This document shows positions 25,551 through 34,871 of a stretch of 64,000 nucleotides of DNA, one piece after another. The notes beneath the pieces were generated by a model, which ran no database searches, had not been told where the DNA came from, and was given only the letters and a program-made list of their open reading frames with translations. The stretch is from contig JASFYX010000007.1 of the NCBI GenBank assembly GCA_045046885.1, positions 26,791 through 90,790 on the forward strand. The letters run 5' to 3'. Both the position numbers and the translations under genes were made by a program. The first letter of the stretch is position 1; every line of letters starts with the position of its first letter. The stretch comes from CG1-02-35-72 sp045046885 (lineage in GTDB: Bacteria; Bacteroidota; Bacteroidia; Flavobacteriales; Flavobacteriaceae).

Positions 25551-26177
25551 ATGAAAAATTTAGACGAATTAAAAGAGGTTTGGAAAGATCAAAAAAATAG
25601 TAAATTACAGTTTAGTTATGACGACATTCAGAAAATGTTGCATAAAAAATCGACTTCTATAGTCAAATGGATTTTTTACATAAGTGTTCTTGAATTTTGC
25701 TTTTGGTTGCTTGTTTCTGTTTTGGTAGATACAGATTGGGACAAGATACGTGCGTTTGGACTGTACAATTTTATGTACACTTTAAATATAATTAACTATG
25801 TTATTATCTTTGTGTTTATAGTCTTATTTTACAAAAACTACCGTGCCATTAGCGCTGCCAGTACTATTCAAAAATTAATGTCAGATATTTTAAAAACCCG
25901 AAGAACTGTTTATAATTATGTTTTGTACAATGTGGGTATGCTTATTTTTAGCTTTGCCATTGCTTTGTATTATATTTTTTCTAACGCCGATTTTCTATCA
26001 AAATTAGACACCGTACAAGCAGGTAGCAGTACTAATGCCACAATTTTTATGGCTGTTGCAATAGCGATTGTAATAGTTGTAGCCATTGCCGGCTTATTAC
26101 TCTTATTTTACCGACTTATTTATGGTGTTTTACTAAAGAAGTTAAAACAGAATTACAAAGAACTCTCTAAAGATTAA
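25551..26177 (+). CDS. Four-helix membrane protein, probable partner of the sigma factor
   Basis: A 208-residue protein. A soluble N-terminus (MKNLDELKEVWKDQKNSK) precedes four membrane helices at about residues 40-58, 75-100, 120-145 and 160-190, with no catalytic motif. Its ATG is 4 bases after the sigma stop and it has the size and layout of membrane anti-sigma-like partners found behind such sigma genes. The pairing is inferred from position. The 3' end overlaps the convergent threonylcarbamoyl-AMP synthase gene by 11 bases. Confidence 0.75.
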   Translation: MKNLDELKEVWKDQKNSKLQFSYDDIQKMLHKKSTSIVKWIFYISVLEFCFWLLVSVLVDTDWDKIRAFGLYNFMYTLNIINYVIIFVFIVLFYKNYRAISAASTIQKLMSDILKTRRTVYNYVLYNVGMLIFSFAIALYYIFSNADFLSKLDTVQAGSSTNATIFMAVAIAIVIVVAIAGLLLLFYRLIYGVLLKKLKQNYKELSKD

Positions 26178-26793
26178 ACAAATCTAAAGAGCCTTTACCT
26201 TCTCTAAGAATTGTAAAAGGTTCTGTTGTTAAATCGACTACTGTAGAAGGTGTATTATCGCCATAACCACCATCTATAACCACATCTACTAAAGCTTGCC
26301 ATTTTTCGTAAATAAGTTCGGGGTCTGTAGTGTATTCTAGTATTGCGTCTTCATCGTAAATTGAAGTCGATACAATTGGGTTGCCTAATGTTTCTACAAT
26401 CTTTCTAACAATAGAATTATCTGGTACTCTTATCCCTACCGTTTTTTTTTGTTTAAAGTATTTGGGTAAATTAGAGTTTCCTTGCAATACAAAAGTATAA
26501 GCGCCGGGTAGAGCTTTTTTAAGGAGTTTGTAGGTGGCCGTATCTATTTGCTTAACATAGTCTGACAGATGACTTAAATCATTACAAATAAAAGAAAAAT
26601 TGGCTTTTTCTACTTTAACACCTTTAATGCGGGCCACTTTTCCTACAGCTTTTTTATTGGTAATATCACAACCCAATCCGTAAACGGTATCTGTTGGGTA
26701 AATGATGAGACCTCCCTTTTTTAATACCGCAACAACTTTGTCAATTTCTTTTTGGCTAGGGTTTTTCTGGTATAATTTTATAAAACTAGCCAC
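26167..26793 (-). CDS. L-threonylcarbamoyladenylate synthase (Sua5/YciO/YrdC family)
   Basis: Makes threonylcarbamoyl-AMP from threonine, bicarbonate and ATP for the t6A37 modification of ANN-decoding tRNAs. The 208-residue protein has the family motifs GLIIYPTDTVYGLGCDI, KPxR-region equivalent NPIVSTSIYDED and TPSTVVDLTTEPFTILREGKG. The length fits the short YrdC/YciO branch. Some members are paralogues without proven t6A activity, so the exact role is probable, not certain. The 7-base gap to the response regulator gene upstream suggests a shared transcript. Confidence 0.87.
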   Translation of the reverse strand: MASFIKLYQKNPSQKEIDKVVAVLKKGGLIIYPTDTVYGLGCDITNKKAVGKVARIKGVKVEKANFSFICNDLSHLSDYVKQIDTATYKLLKKALPGAYTFVLQGNSNLPKYFKQKKTVGIRVPDNSIVRKIVETLGNPIVSTSIYDEDAILEYTTDPELIYEKWQALVDVVIDGGYGDNTPSTVVDLTTEPFTILREGKGSLDLFNL

Positions 26794-26799
26794 AATAGT

Positions 26800-27498
26800 T
26801 TACTTTTTAACTACCAATCTAAACCCTTCTCCGTGAATATTTATAATTTCAACATTTGGGTCTTCTTTTAAATACTTACGCAATTTAGCAATATAAACAT
26901 CCATACTTCTAGAAGTAAAATAATTATCATCTCTCCATATTTTTGTCAATGCTAATTCACGTGGCATTAAATCGTTTAAATGCAATACCAAAAGTTTGAG
27001 TAATTTATTTTCTTTAGGTGATAATTTTCTTATTTCGCCACCATTTAGAGATAGATGTCTTAATTTAGAATTGAGGTGAAATTGTCCTATCTCAAATTCA
27101 AAAGTTTCATCTTCAACGTTTTTTTCAGATTCTTTACGTTGCATAATGACTTTGATTTTGTAAAGCAACACTTCAGAATCAAAAGGTTTGTTAAGATAAT
27201 CGTCTGCTCCTACTTGATACCCTTTTAAAACATCTTCTTTTAGCGTTTTTGCTGTTAAAAAGATAATAGGGATTTCTTTGTCTGTCGCTCTTATATCTTT
27301 AGCTAAAGAAAAACCGTCTTTACGCGGCATCATGACGTCTAAAATACACATATCGTAAGTGTCATTTTTAAACATAATTAAACCTTCTAAACCATCTTTG
27401 GCGAGTGTTACGTTATAATCGTTTAATGATAAATAATCTTTTAAGACTGTTCCAAAATTTTGGTCGTCTTCTACTAAAAGTATGCGTTTTTGTTCCAT
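26800..27498 (-). CDS. OmpR-family response regulator
   Basis: A 232-residue response regulator with receiver domain (LLVEDDQNFG, phospho-acceptor in ILDVMMPRKDGF at about residue 54, FLTAKTLKEDVLKG) and a winged-helix DNA-binding domain (LSPKENKLLKLLVLHLND, RSMDVYIAKLRKYL). It sits 11 bases after the kinase gene at 27510, forming a cognate pair of the RprX/RprY type. Its regulon is not visible from the window. Confidence 0.93.
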   Translation of the reverse strand: MEQKRILLVEDDQNFGTVLKDYLSLNDYNVTLAKDGLEGLIMFKNDTYDMCILDVMMPRKDGFSLAKDIRATDKEIPIIFLTAKTLKEDVLKGYQVGADDYLNKPFDSEVLLYKIKVIMQRKESEKNVEDETFEFEIGQFHLNSKLRHLSLNGGEIRKLSPKENKLLKLLVLHLNDLMPRELALTKIWRDDNYFTSRSMDVYIAKLRKYLKEDPNVEIINIHGEGFRLVVKK

Positions 27499-27509
27499 AA
27501 TATATTTTT

Positions 27510-29081
27510 TTAAATCAATGTCAATTTTACGGTAAAGGTGCTTCCTTTACCTTTTTCACTTGTTACATTTACTGTACCATCATGGTATTCTATTATTTTT
27601 TTTACATAAGATAACCCTAGCCCGTGTCCTTTTACATTATGCACATTACCTGTTTGCTCTCTATAAAATTTATTAAATATTTGTTTCTGTACATTTTTAC
27701 TCATACCAATACCTTGATCTTCAATTCTTACCTGCAACTCATTACCTACAGTTTCTGTATAAATGTCTATTTTAGGAGCCTCTTCAGAGTATTTTATAGC
27801 ATTGTCTAAAATATTTATAAATACATTTTTAAGGTGAAACGGACTGGCATGAACCTCATCAAAAGTGGTACTAAAATGGGTTTTAATATAACCTCCTTTA
27901 TTTTCTACTATCAACTTAACATGCGTAATAGCATCTTCTAACAAGTCGCTTATATCTACTATTTCCTTACTAATATCTAGCTGATTTTTTTCTAATTTAG
28001 AAATGCGTAGCACGTTTTCAACCTGATTAAACATGCGCTTATTTTCTTCGCGAATCATTTTTACATAATTCAAAATTTTCTCTTTATCACCAATAATTTT
28101 TGGATTCTTAATAGCATCTAAAGCCAAGTTTATAGTAGCAATGGGCGTTTTAAACTCGTGCGTCATATTATTGATGAATTCTGTTTTTATCTGAGATATT
28201 TGTTTTTGTTTTATCAATTGATAAATTGCACTACCATAAGCAAAAGCAATAATTAATATAAAAAAAGCGCCTAATATTAAAATTTTAGAAATGGCCCCTA
28301 AAATGTATTCTTTTTTATTCGGAAAACTTACGTATAAATCGTAATTACTTGTTTCATTATCACTTAAAAATAGAGGGACTTTGTATGTTCTTCCTTTGTT
28401 TAATTTAAAATGCGCTGACTTAATTTTTGTTGGAAAATTACTGCTATAAACAGCAAATTCGTAAGCTGTAGAAATACCTCTTTGGCCTAATTCAAAATTT
28501 AAATTATAAGTTATTTCGTCATTACTCACCCTCTTATATATAGGATTTCTTGGTGCAATTTCTTTGAAAAAATTTTCAAAATTTAATTTTTCAAGACCTA
28601 TAAGTTTACCAATTTTTACAAATCTTTGTTCGGGTGTTAACTGTTCAATATCTTTAGATATTTTATTTATCTTGCTAATCTGTTTGATTGATTTACTGTA
28701 ATAGCTCTTAAATCTTAAAGTATCTACATTAATATTTAAATTGGTTAAAGGCGACTTATAATTATTCTCTAAAATGCTTTGTTTGTAAGTAAATAATTCG
28801 TTTGTACTGGTGTCTATTTTACTATAAAAAAGGTTTTTGATAATGCCTTTTTTAGCCATTTTAGCAGAATTAATAAGTGGCGTAAAATCTCTATAATAAT
28901 CGTTTAATTCTCGTTTTTGTATATTTTGCGAAACATTAGCAATAGCAAATTTTACATCATTAGAAAACTGTCGTTCTCTTATTTCTATGGTACTGTTTAT
29001 CCAGTAAACCTGAACGGCTATAATACCTATTAAAGAAATACTCATTAATGTAATAAGCGAAATAAATAATCTTTTACCCAT
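27510..29081 (-). CDS. Membrane sensor histidine kinase (RprX-like)
   Basis: A 523-residue kinase with an N-terminal membrane helix (about 5-27), a periplasmic sensor domain (about 30-255) and a second membrane helix (ISKILILGAFFILIIAFAYG). The HisKA domain has the phospho-acceptor His in NMTHEFKTPIATINLALDAI; the HATPase domain shows LDNAIKYSEEAP, IEDQGIGMSKN and GHGLGLSYVKKII. It partners the OmpR-type regulator 11 bases downstream. A TAAATTTG -7 box directly in front of the ATG hints at a leaderless or very short leader transcript. Confidence 0.93.
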   Translation of the reverse strand: MGKRLFISLITLMSISLIGIIAVQVYWINSTIEIRERQFSNDVKFAIANVSQNIQKRELNDYYRDFTPLINSAKMAKKGIIKNLFYSKIDTSTNELFTYKQSILENNYKSPLTNLNINVDTLRFKSYYSKSIKQISKINKISKDIEQLTPEQRFVKIGKLIGLEKLNFENFFKEIAPRNPIYKRVSNDEITYNLNFELGQRGISTAYEFAVYSSNFPTKIKSAHFKLNKGRTYKVPLFLSDNETSNYDLYVSFPNKKEYILGAISKILILGAFFILIIAFAYGSAIYQLIKQKQISQIKTEFINNMTHEFKTPIATINLALDAIKNPKIIGDKEKILNYVKMIREENKRMFNQVENVLRISKLEKNQLDISKEIVDISDLLEDAITHVKLIVENKGGYIKTHFSTTFDEVHASPFHLKNVFINILDNAIKYSEEAPKIDIYTETVGNELQVRIEDQGIGMSKNVQKQIFNKFYREQTGNVHNVKGHGLGLSYVKKIIEYHDGTVNVTSEKGKGSTFTVKLTLI

Positions 29082-29186
29082 CGCTCAAATTTAACTCTTA
29101 ATTTATTAATATTTTTATGATTGTGAGATATATTGTAAAAACCATTTAGTTTTTAACAATATTTTAACAACATATTGAAGATATTT

Positions 29187-29780
29187 CTAATTTGAAGAAA
29201 ATTTATTCTTGAGTACTTTTAATATTTTGTCAATCTGAAGTTTTAAATTTTGTAATTTATCGTTATAAATAACAGCATCAGAGAGTGCTACCTTTTCTGC
29301 TGTTTTTAATTGATTATTAATTCTGTTTAAAACTTCTTGGCGCGAGACATCATCGCGATTCATTACACGTTTTATACGTGTTTCTTTGCCTGCCGTAACA
29401 GTAATTATATAATCACATTCTTTGTCTGAATTGCTTTCGAATAAAATAGCGTTTTCATAAATGACATATTCAGAATTTTGTTGTGCCTTCCATTTAGAAA
29501 AATGCTTTTTAACGGCAGGGTGCACTAACTTATTAAGACGTTCTAAATTATGCTTATCTGTAAATACCAGTTTGGCTAAATATGCTCTGTTAAGAGTGTT
29601 ATTTAAGTAGGATTTATCACCAAAAGTCGCCCGTATTTTAGATTTTAATGTTTCAGAAGTTTGCATCAGCTTTTTAGCTTCATCATCAGCAAAATAAACC
29701 GGAATTCCCATTTCTGAAAACAGTTTAGCAACTGTAGTTTTACCACTTCCAATACCGCCAGTTAAGCCAATAACTATCAT
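29187..29780 (-). CDS. coaE: Dephospho-CoA kinase
   Basis: Last enzyme of coenzyme A synthesis, phosphorylating the ribose 3'-OH of dephospho-CoA. The 197-residue protein has the P-loop GLTGGIGSGKTTVAKLF at its N-terminus, the CoA-binding region IPVYFADDEAKKLM and the lid segment RVMNRDDVSRQEVLNRINNQ. Length is typical. Its start overlaps the end of the YbbR gene by 4 bases, so the two are translationally coupled. Confidence 0.95.
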   Translation of the reverse strand: MIVIGLTGGIGSGKTTVAKLFSEMGIPVYFADDEAKKLMQTSETLKSKIRATFGDKSYLNNTLNRAYLAKLVFTDKHNLERLNKLVHPAVKKHFSKWKAQQNSEYVIYENAILFESNSDKECDYIITVTAGKETRIKRVMNRDDVSRQEVLNRINNQLKTAEKVALSDAVIYNDKLQNLKLQIDKILKVLKNKFSSN

Positions 29781-30745
29781 TTTTTTATAAGGTATTCAAT
29801 TCTGTTTGGTGTTAAAACAACACCTTTTACATAAGATGGTTTATCTACAATTTGCGGAATAAGATAAGGCAAACTGTCTTTAGAAGAAATAGCATAATTA
29901 CATACTATTTTAAACAAAGAAGGTGTTACTTTATTAAAATTAGATAAACTGACTTGATATTTTATAGTAACCTCTTTAGGGATTGTAGTAATTGTATAGT
30001 TTGGTGGCACATTTATAACGTCAAAACCTGTAACCAAGCTTGTTTCGGTAAATTTATCTACGTAAACATTTAAAATTACTGTAGAAATACTGTATTTTAA
30101 TTTTGAATTTTCTGACTTTTTTAAAGCAATTTTTTGTGTATTACTTTTAGATAAATCTTTTAATATTATTTCGTCTGTAGCAACTTCATTAATAGAATCA
30201 AGCCAAGCTTTGGGCCCTTCTATCTCAACAGAATCAGGTTTAATTTTAATAGGTTTAATATAATTATAACCCATTTTAAAACTTACTTTTAAATTGGGTT
30301 TTATCTTTACTTTTTTTACAGCATTCGTTGTCAATTTAAAAAAAAGTGTGTCTACAGCAACACTCAAAACTTCTACATTTTGTGAAAGCTGAGATTGAAA
30401 TTCGCGTAAATAATTGTTAGGTAAATAAATATAAGTATTCTCTTTAAAATACTGTAAATGAATTAAATTTATTTTTATATTTTTCGGATTGAGCTGATAA
30501 GTTAAAAAATTAAATCCGTGTGTTTTAATTTCTAGCTTTAAACTATTCTTTGGCTTATTTTGAAAGACCTTAGTTTTAGGAAGATTATAATAGCTTACAT
30601 TAAACGCAGCTGTATTGATAGATTCTTTAGATAAATTTATGAGTAACCAAAAAGCAAAAGACAGAAAGATGAAAAATAAAAACATTTTAATATTTTTACT
30701 TTGCAAAACAGTAAATTGTTTTTTATTTAACGGATTATGTAACAT
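29777..30745 (-). CDS. YbbR-domain membrane protein
   Basis: A 322-residue protein with one N-terminal membrane helix (NIKMFLFFIFLSFAFWLLINL, about residues 19-39) and an extracytoplasmic region with YbbR-like beta repeats (for example KVSFKMGYNYIKPIKIKPDS then VEIEGPKAWLDSI). In Firmicutes the family member CdaR regulates diadenylate cyclase; no cyclase gene is next to it here, so that role is not claimed. It is coupled to coaE by a 4-base overlap. Confidence 0.85.
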   Translation of the reverse strand: MLHNPLNKKQFTVLQSKNIKMFLFFIFLSFAFWLLINLSKESINTAAFNVSYYNLPKTKVFQNKPKNSLKLEIKTHGFNFLTYQLNPKNIKINLIHLQYFKENTYIYLPNNYLREFQSQLSQNVEVLSVAVDTLFFKLTTNAVKKVKIKPNLKVSFKMGYNYIKPIKIKPDSVEIEGPKAWLDSINEVATDEIILKDLSKSNTQKIALKKSENSKLKYSISTVILNVYVDKFTETSLVTGFDVINVPPNYTITTIPKEVTIKYQVSLSNFNKVTPSLFKIVCNYAISSKDSLPYLIPQIVDKPSYVKGVVLTPNRIEYLIKK

Positions 30746-30769
30746 AAATTTAAAACCTTAAATATACAA

Positions 30770-30795
30770 AAAAAGTGAGCCATAGCTCACTTTTT
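30770..30795. terminator. Terminator after yajC
   Basis: A perfect 11-bp stem, AAAAAGTGAGC (30770-30780) with GCTCACTTTTT (30785-30795), 4-base loop, 20 bases after the yajC stop. It is symmetrical enough to act in both directions but on context ends the nusB-DUF1573-yajC transcripts. Confidence 0.8.
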
Positions 30796-30814
30796 AAAAA
30801 ATCTAAATCGAGAT

Positions 30815-31126
30815 TTATTTTTTTACTACTGGAGCGTATTTTTTACTGAGTTCCATCGAGATGGCTGAACGCTCAAATTTCATTTTACCAGCGCCTGTTT
30901 CTACAGTTACAGTAGCGTCTTTATCATTTATATCAACAATTTTACCGTGAATACCACTTGTTGTTATAATGCGCGCTCCTCTACTTATTGAGGCTTGGAA
31001 CTTTTTTTCTTGTTTTTGTTTTTTAATTTGTGGTCTTATCATAAACAGATAAATAACCAAAAACATTAAAGGAATTATTACAAAATTCCCTACGCCACCA
31101 CTCTGTAATGCTATCATTTGAAACAT
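30815..31126 (-). CDS. yajC: Preprotein translocase subunit YajC
   Basis: Accessory subunit of the SecDF-YajC complex in the inner membrane. The 103-residue protein has one membrane helix (VGNFVIIPLMFLVIYLFMI), then the conserved IRPQIKKQKQEKKFQASISR and ARIITTSGIHGKIVDINDKD. Size and motifs are typical. It lies 7 bases after the DUF1573 gene, a common order in Bacteroidota. Confidence 0.95.
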   Translation of the reverse strand: MFQMIALQSGGVGNFVIIPLMFLVIYLFMIRPQIKKQKQEKKFQASISRGARIITTSGIHGKIVDINDKDATVTVETGAGKMKFERSAISMELSKKYAPVVKK

Positions 31127-31132
31127 ATTTTT

Positions 31133-31591
31133 TTATTTAATTTTTTTATCATAATTAACCATAGCTTTTATGACTAATAATTCTCTGCCATTTTTTGTAT
31201 TTGTATTCAAAGTAATTGTTTTACTTTGTTTATTTCTTTTCCCTCTAGAATTAAATTTAACTTTGATACTGGCCTTTTCTCCCGGTTTAATAGGATGTTT
31301 TGGCCATTCAGGAATTGTACAACCACAAGAAGCGTGTGCATTGGTAATAACCAAATCCATTTTTCCTGTATTTTCAAAATCAAAAACAGTTTCTACAATA
31401 TCTCCATCATTAATATTACCAAAGTCGTGTTCTCTTTTAGCAAAGGTCATAATAGGAACTTCTGTCGCTATTTTGGCATCTCTTTTTTCGGCTTTAACTA
31501 AGTTATCTGATTTTATTTTAGAAGCCACATTATCTTTACAAGACACAAAGAATATTAAGCTTAAAAACGATAAAATATAAAATTTTTTCAT
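31133..31591 (-). CDS. DUF1573 lipoprotein
   Basis: A 152-residue lipoprotein with lipobox LIFFVSC and an immunoglobulin-like DUF1573 domain: KREHDFGNINDGDIVETVFD, ITNAHASCGCTIPEWPKHPI and KPGEKASIKVKFNSRGKRNK. The family is widespread in Bacteroidota, and the conserved Cys-Gly-Cys of SCGC is present. Function is unknown; it may be a periplasmic surface lipoprotein. It is located between nusB and yajC on the same strand. Confidence 0.88.
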   Translation of the reverse strand: MKKFYILSFLSLIFFVSCKDNVASKIKSDNLVKAEKRDAKIATEVPIMTFAKREHDFGNINDGDIVETVFDFENTGKMDLVITNAHASCGCTIPEWPKHPIKPGEKASIKVKFNSRGKRNKQSKTITLNTNTKNGRELLVIKAMVNYDKKIK

Positions 31592-31630
31592 AATACTAAT
31601 TTTTAAATATTAAAATACAAAAATATAAAT

Positions 31631-32569
31631 TTAAAGTAAGCCTCTGCCAACTTTTTTAAATTTGTTTTCTTTTTCATATTCACGTAATAATTTATCTAAA
31701 ACACCATTTACAAATATACTGCTCTTTTCTGTAGAATAATCTTTGGCTATTTCTAAATATTCGTTTATAGAAACTTTTGTCGGAATTAGTGGAAAATAAA
31801 CAAACTCTATCAAGGCCATTTTTATTAAAATAAGATCTATCTCTGCTATCCTTTTGCTATCCCAATTGGGTGTTTTTGCTTCAATATCTTTTGTGAATTC
31901 TGTATGGTTTAAAGCTACTTTTCTAAATAAATTTAAAACAAAATCCTCATCATCTGCATCCTTAAATAACGAAGCTAATTTTAAAGGTTTTTCTTTATAT
32001 AAATTATTTATAGCTTTTAATAACCAAGTGTTTACAAAAGGAAAATCGTCAACCCAACCGATATTTGCATCCTCAATAAAATCGTATAATTTTTCATTTT
32101 CGGCTATAATATGAGTGTAGATATCTTCAATAAATTTCTTATCTTCTTTTAAATTATTTTGGATGGTTTCCATATATTTTATATAAAAATCACTTTCTAA
32201 TATTTCTTCTAAAAGAATCTTAACAAATTTGCTGTTATCTTTCCATAAAGTCAACTTCCTATCATTTTTATAAGCTAAAATAGAGGTGCTATTTTCTATA
32301 CTCAAAAAAACCTTGTTGTTTATAAATTTTTGATTGGGATTCAAATCACTTTCAGTAGCTAAATGCTTCTTTTTAGAGATTTCTGCAATACGCGCCACTT
32401 CATTTTTTATTTCTACTAATAAAGTCAGCATCAATACATACAAATCTTGCAATTTGTATATGTTTTCTAATAAAAATTTTTCTTCTGATTTTAAATCCTG
32501 ATTTTCGGATTGTTGCAATGCGTAAAAAGATTGCATTACTTTAATTCTGATATGTCTTCTATTGATCAT
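31631..32569 (-). CDS. nusB: Transcription antitermination factor NusB
   Basis: RNA-binding antitermination factor acting with NusE at boxA of rRNA operons. The 312-residue protein is much longer than the 140-residue E. coli form. The first segment MINRRHIRIKVMQSFYALQQ is the NusB start, and the C-terminal half (about 190-305) holds the canonical core with WDSKRIAEIDLILIKMALIE and SINEYLEIAKDYSTEKSSIF. The extended middle region is normal for this phylum as far as I know. Confidence 0.92.
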   Translation of the reverse strand: MINRRHIRIKVMQSFYALQQSENQDLKSEEKFLLENIYKLQDLYVLMLTLLVEIKNEVARIAEISKKKHLATESDLNPNQKFINNKVFLSIENSTSILAYKNDRKLTLWKDNSKFVKILLEEILESDFYIKYMETIQNNLKEDKKFIEDIYTHIIAENEKLYDFIEDANIGWVDDFPFVNTWLLKAINNLYKEKPLKLASLFKDADDEDFVLNLFRKVALNHTEFTKDIEAKTPNWDSKRIAEIDLILIKMALIEFVYFPLIPTKVSINEYLEIAKDYSTEKSSIFVNGVLDKLLREYEKENKFKKVGRGLL

Positions 32570-32600
32570 ATTTCGGTTGACAAGAACGTTAATTAAAAGG

Positions 32601-32628
32601 CAAAAGTATTAAACTTTTCTGCTGCAAA
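32601..32628 (-). promoter_or_regulatory. Possible promoter for nusB
   Basis: On the minus strand the -7 box TACTTTTG (32608-32601) is preceded by TTTG at 32628-32625 with a 16-base spacer. The spacer is short, so this is tentative. Confidence 0.3.
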
Positions 32629-32741
32629 AATAAACAATAATTTGAATTCTATCTTTTTAATTTTGATTATAAAAAATTGCGACTAATCCTGTATCTTGCA
32701 GCTTCAATAAATAACGTATTTCCTTATTTTACAAAACTGAT

Positions 32742-34496
32742 TTGAAAGCTCTTAAATACTTAAATAAATACTTTTTAAAATATCGCTACCGGTTGGCTTT
32801 CGGCATAGTTTTCAGTATTATAGCTAAGTTTTTTGCTTTAGTTACGCCACATTTAATAGGGCAATCTTTAAAAGCCGTAGAGCTGTATCAAAAAGGTGAA
32901 ATCACAAATATAACAGATGTGAAACACCAATTATTTATTAATATCCTTTTAATAATTGCTGCTGTTATAGCATCGGGTATTTTTACTTTTGGCATGCGTC
33001 AAATGATAATTGTAATGTCTAGATATATAGAATTCGATTTGAAAAACGAAATCTATCAGCAATATCAACACCTATCACTTAACTTTTATAAAAAAAATAA
33101 AACAGGCGATTTAATGAATCGCATTAGCGAAGATGTGGGCAAAGTACGTATGTATTTTGGGCCAGCTATTATGTATTCTATCAACATGTTAACGCTATTT
33201 ATAATTGTAATTGCCAATATGGTTAGGATAGATTTACAACTCACTTTATACACTTTAATTCCGTTGCCTGTATTGTCATTATCAATTTATATTTTGAGTG
33301 GCGTTATAAACAAACGCAGTACAGTTGTGCAACAATACCTATCTAAATTAACGGCTTATGTACAAGAAACTTTTTCGGGAATTAATGTAATTAAAGCGTA
33401 CGGCATAGAATCTAAAAATAGAGATGAATTTGACATTCTTGCCGATGAAAGTAAAGAGAAAAATATATCACTTTTTAAAGCACAAGCCCTCTTTTTCCCA
33501 CTTATGATTCTCCTTATCGGGATGAGTAATATTTTTGTGATTTACTTTGGCGGTATGCAATACATAAATGGCGAAATTGAAAGTCTAAGTGTTATTGCCG
33601 AGTTCATTATTTATGTAAATATGTTGACATGGCCTGTGGCCGTTGTGGGTTGGGTAACTTCAATTGTACAACAAGCCGAAGCCAGTCAGAAACGTATTAA
33701 CGAATTTTTAGAAGTTACGCCCGAAATACAAAACGAACAATTAGAAACTTCTAAAGTTAAAGGTGAAATTGAATTTAGAAATGTGTCTTTTACTTATGAC
33801 GACACTAATATTACAGCGCTTAAAAATGTCAGTTTTAAATTAGAAGCTGGGAAAACACTTGCTATTTTGGGCAAAACTGGTTCGGGAAAATCGACCATCA
33901 TAAATCTAATAGCACGGCTTTACGATATTGACAGTGGTAACATTTTTATAGATGGTATTCCTATAAAGGATATCAATTTAAAGAGTTTGCGAGAAGCTAT
34001 TGGCTTTGTTCCACAAGAATCGTTTTTATTTTCGGATAGTATCGCTAATAACATCCGTTTTGGAAATGAAAATGCCGATCTAAATGAAGTAGAAAATGCA
34101 GCGCAACAGGCTTATATTCATCATAATATCAATAATTTTAAACAAGGCTATAAAACATTGGTTGGCGAACGTGGTGTGACACTTTCTGGCGGACAAAAAC
34201 AGCGTATTTCTATTGCGCGAGCTTTGATAAAAAAACCTACTATTTTAATTTTTGATGATTGCCTAAGTGCTGTAGATACAGAAACCGAAGAGCAAATTCT
34301 AAATAATCTCAACAAATTCATCAATAAAAGGACGGCAATAATTGTCAGTCATAGGGTGTCATCGGTTAAAAATGCCGATACTATTATTGTGTTAGATAAT
34401 GGCAAAATAATTCAGCAAGGGACACATTTACAACTTTTAAATAAAGAAGGTTATTACCAAGAATTATACGAACAGCAATTGCTTGAAAAGCAGTAG
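32742..34496 (+). CDS. ABC exporter, fused permease and ATPase
   Basis: A 584-residue half-transporter starting at TTG. Six membrane helices (about 15-310) form the exporter permease domain. The ATPase domain (about 345-575) has Walker A GKTGSGKST, Q-loop FVPQESFLF, signature LSGGQKQRIS, Walker B ILIFDDCLSAVD and the H-loop IIVSHRVSSV. It should act as a homodimer, MsbA/MDR-like, exporting lipid or hydrophobic compounds. No neighbour indicates the substrate. Confidence 0.92.
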   Translation: MKALKYLNKYFLKYRYRLAFGIVFSIIAKFFALVTPHLIGQSLKAVELYQKGEITNITDVKHQLFINILLIIAAVIASGIFTFGMRQMIIVMSRYIEFDLKNEIYQQYQHLSLNFYKKNKTGDLMNRISEDVGKVRMYFGPAIMYSINMLTLFIIVIANMVRIDLQLTLYTLIPLPVLSLSIYILSGVINKRSTVVQQYLSKLTAYVQETFSGINVIKAYGIESKNRDEFDILADESKEKNISLFKAQALFFPLMILLIGMSNIFVIYFGGMQYINGEIESLSVIAEFIIYVNMLTWPVAVVGWVTSIVQQAEASQKRINEFLEVTPEIQNEQLETSKVKGEIEFRNVSFTYDDTNITALKNVSFKLEAGKTLAILGKTGSGKSTIINLIARLYDIDSGNIFIDGIPIKDINLKSLREAIGFVPQESFLFSDSIANNIRFGNENADLNEVENAAQQAYIHHNINNFKQGYKTLVGERGVTLSGGQKQRISIARALIKKPTILIFDDCLSAVDTETEEQILNNLNKFINKRTAIIVSHRVSSVKNADTIIVLDNGKIIQQGTHLQLLNKEGYYQELYEQQLLEKQ

Positions 34497-34607
34497 AAAA
34501 CACCGCCTTGTTTTTTTTAGTTTTGAATTGTTTGAAACCTAAGTTCAACCTAATATTTAATTTACATAATTTTTTTTATACCCTTGATATCCTGTAATTT
34601 AGATTAA

Positions 34608-34640
34608 ATTGATACGATGACTCGCAGCCATCGTATCAAT
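34608..34640. repeat. Hairpin after the ABC exporter gene
   Basis: Perfect 12-bp stem ATTGATACGATG (34608-34619) with its complement (34629-34640), 9-base loop. No long T-run follows, so its use as a terminator is uncertain. Confidence 0.55.
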
Positions 34641-34649
34641 AACAATCTA

Positions 34650-34680
34650 GTCAGGGTTTCACTCAAAGTGAAGCCCTGAC
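34650..34680. repeat. Second hairpin, possible terminator
   Basis: Arms 34650-34663 (GTCAGGGTTTCACT) and 34667-34680 pair over 14 bases with one wobble or mismatch and a 3-base loop. Only a weak T-rich tail follows. Confidence 0.5.
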
Positions 34681-34778
34681 TCTTAATAACTTCTAACTGC
34701 AACTAAACACTGCTTAGAGATGTGATTATAAAGTATTCAAAATCTTCAAACTTTGCGACGCAATACAAAAACTTTCCC

Positions 34779-34861
34779 ACACCCCTAAAGTCCCCTCAAT
34801 GGGACGTTCCATGCTAAGTTTATTTTTTACAATTGTCCCATTGAGGGGACTTTAGGGGTGT
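34779..34861. repeat. Interspersed element with perfect 27-bp inverted repeat
   Basis: Bases 34779-34805 and 34835-34861 are exact reverse complements (27 bp) around a 29-base loop. The arms include CACCCCTAAAGTCCCCTCA, GC-rich against the surroundings. I recognise CCCCTAAAGTCCCCT as a recurring intergenic repeat in flavobacteria, probably a REP/MITE-like non-autonomous element. It may also terminate cysteine desulfurase transcription. Confidence 0.8.
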
Positions 34862-34871
34862 TTTATATATT

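Larger units (their letters stand above)
34497..34871. other. Gene-free region with three hairpins
   Basis: 375 bases between the ABC exporter and the convergent cysteine desulfurase. No ORF of note. It holds two closely spaced hairpins (34608-34680) and a long interspersed inverted repeat (34779-34861). Confidence 0.7.

Noticed and set aside
31631..32569. NusB fusion protein because of its 312-residue length
   Set aside because: A long N-terminal/middle extension is normal for NusB in this phylum as far as I know.
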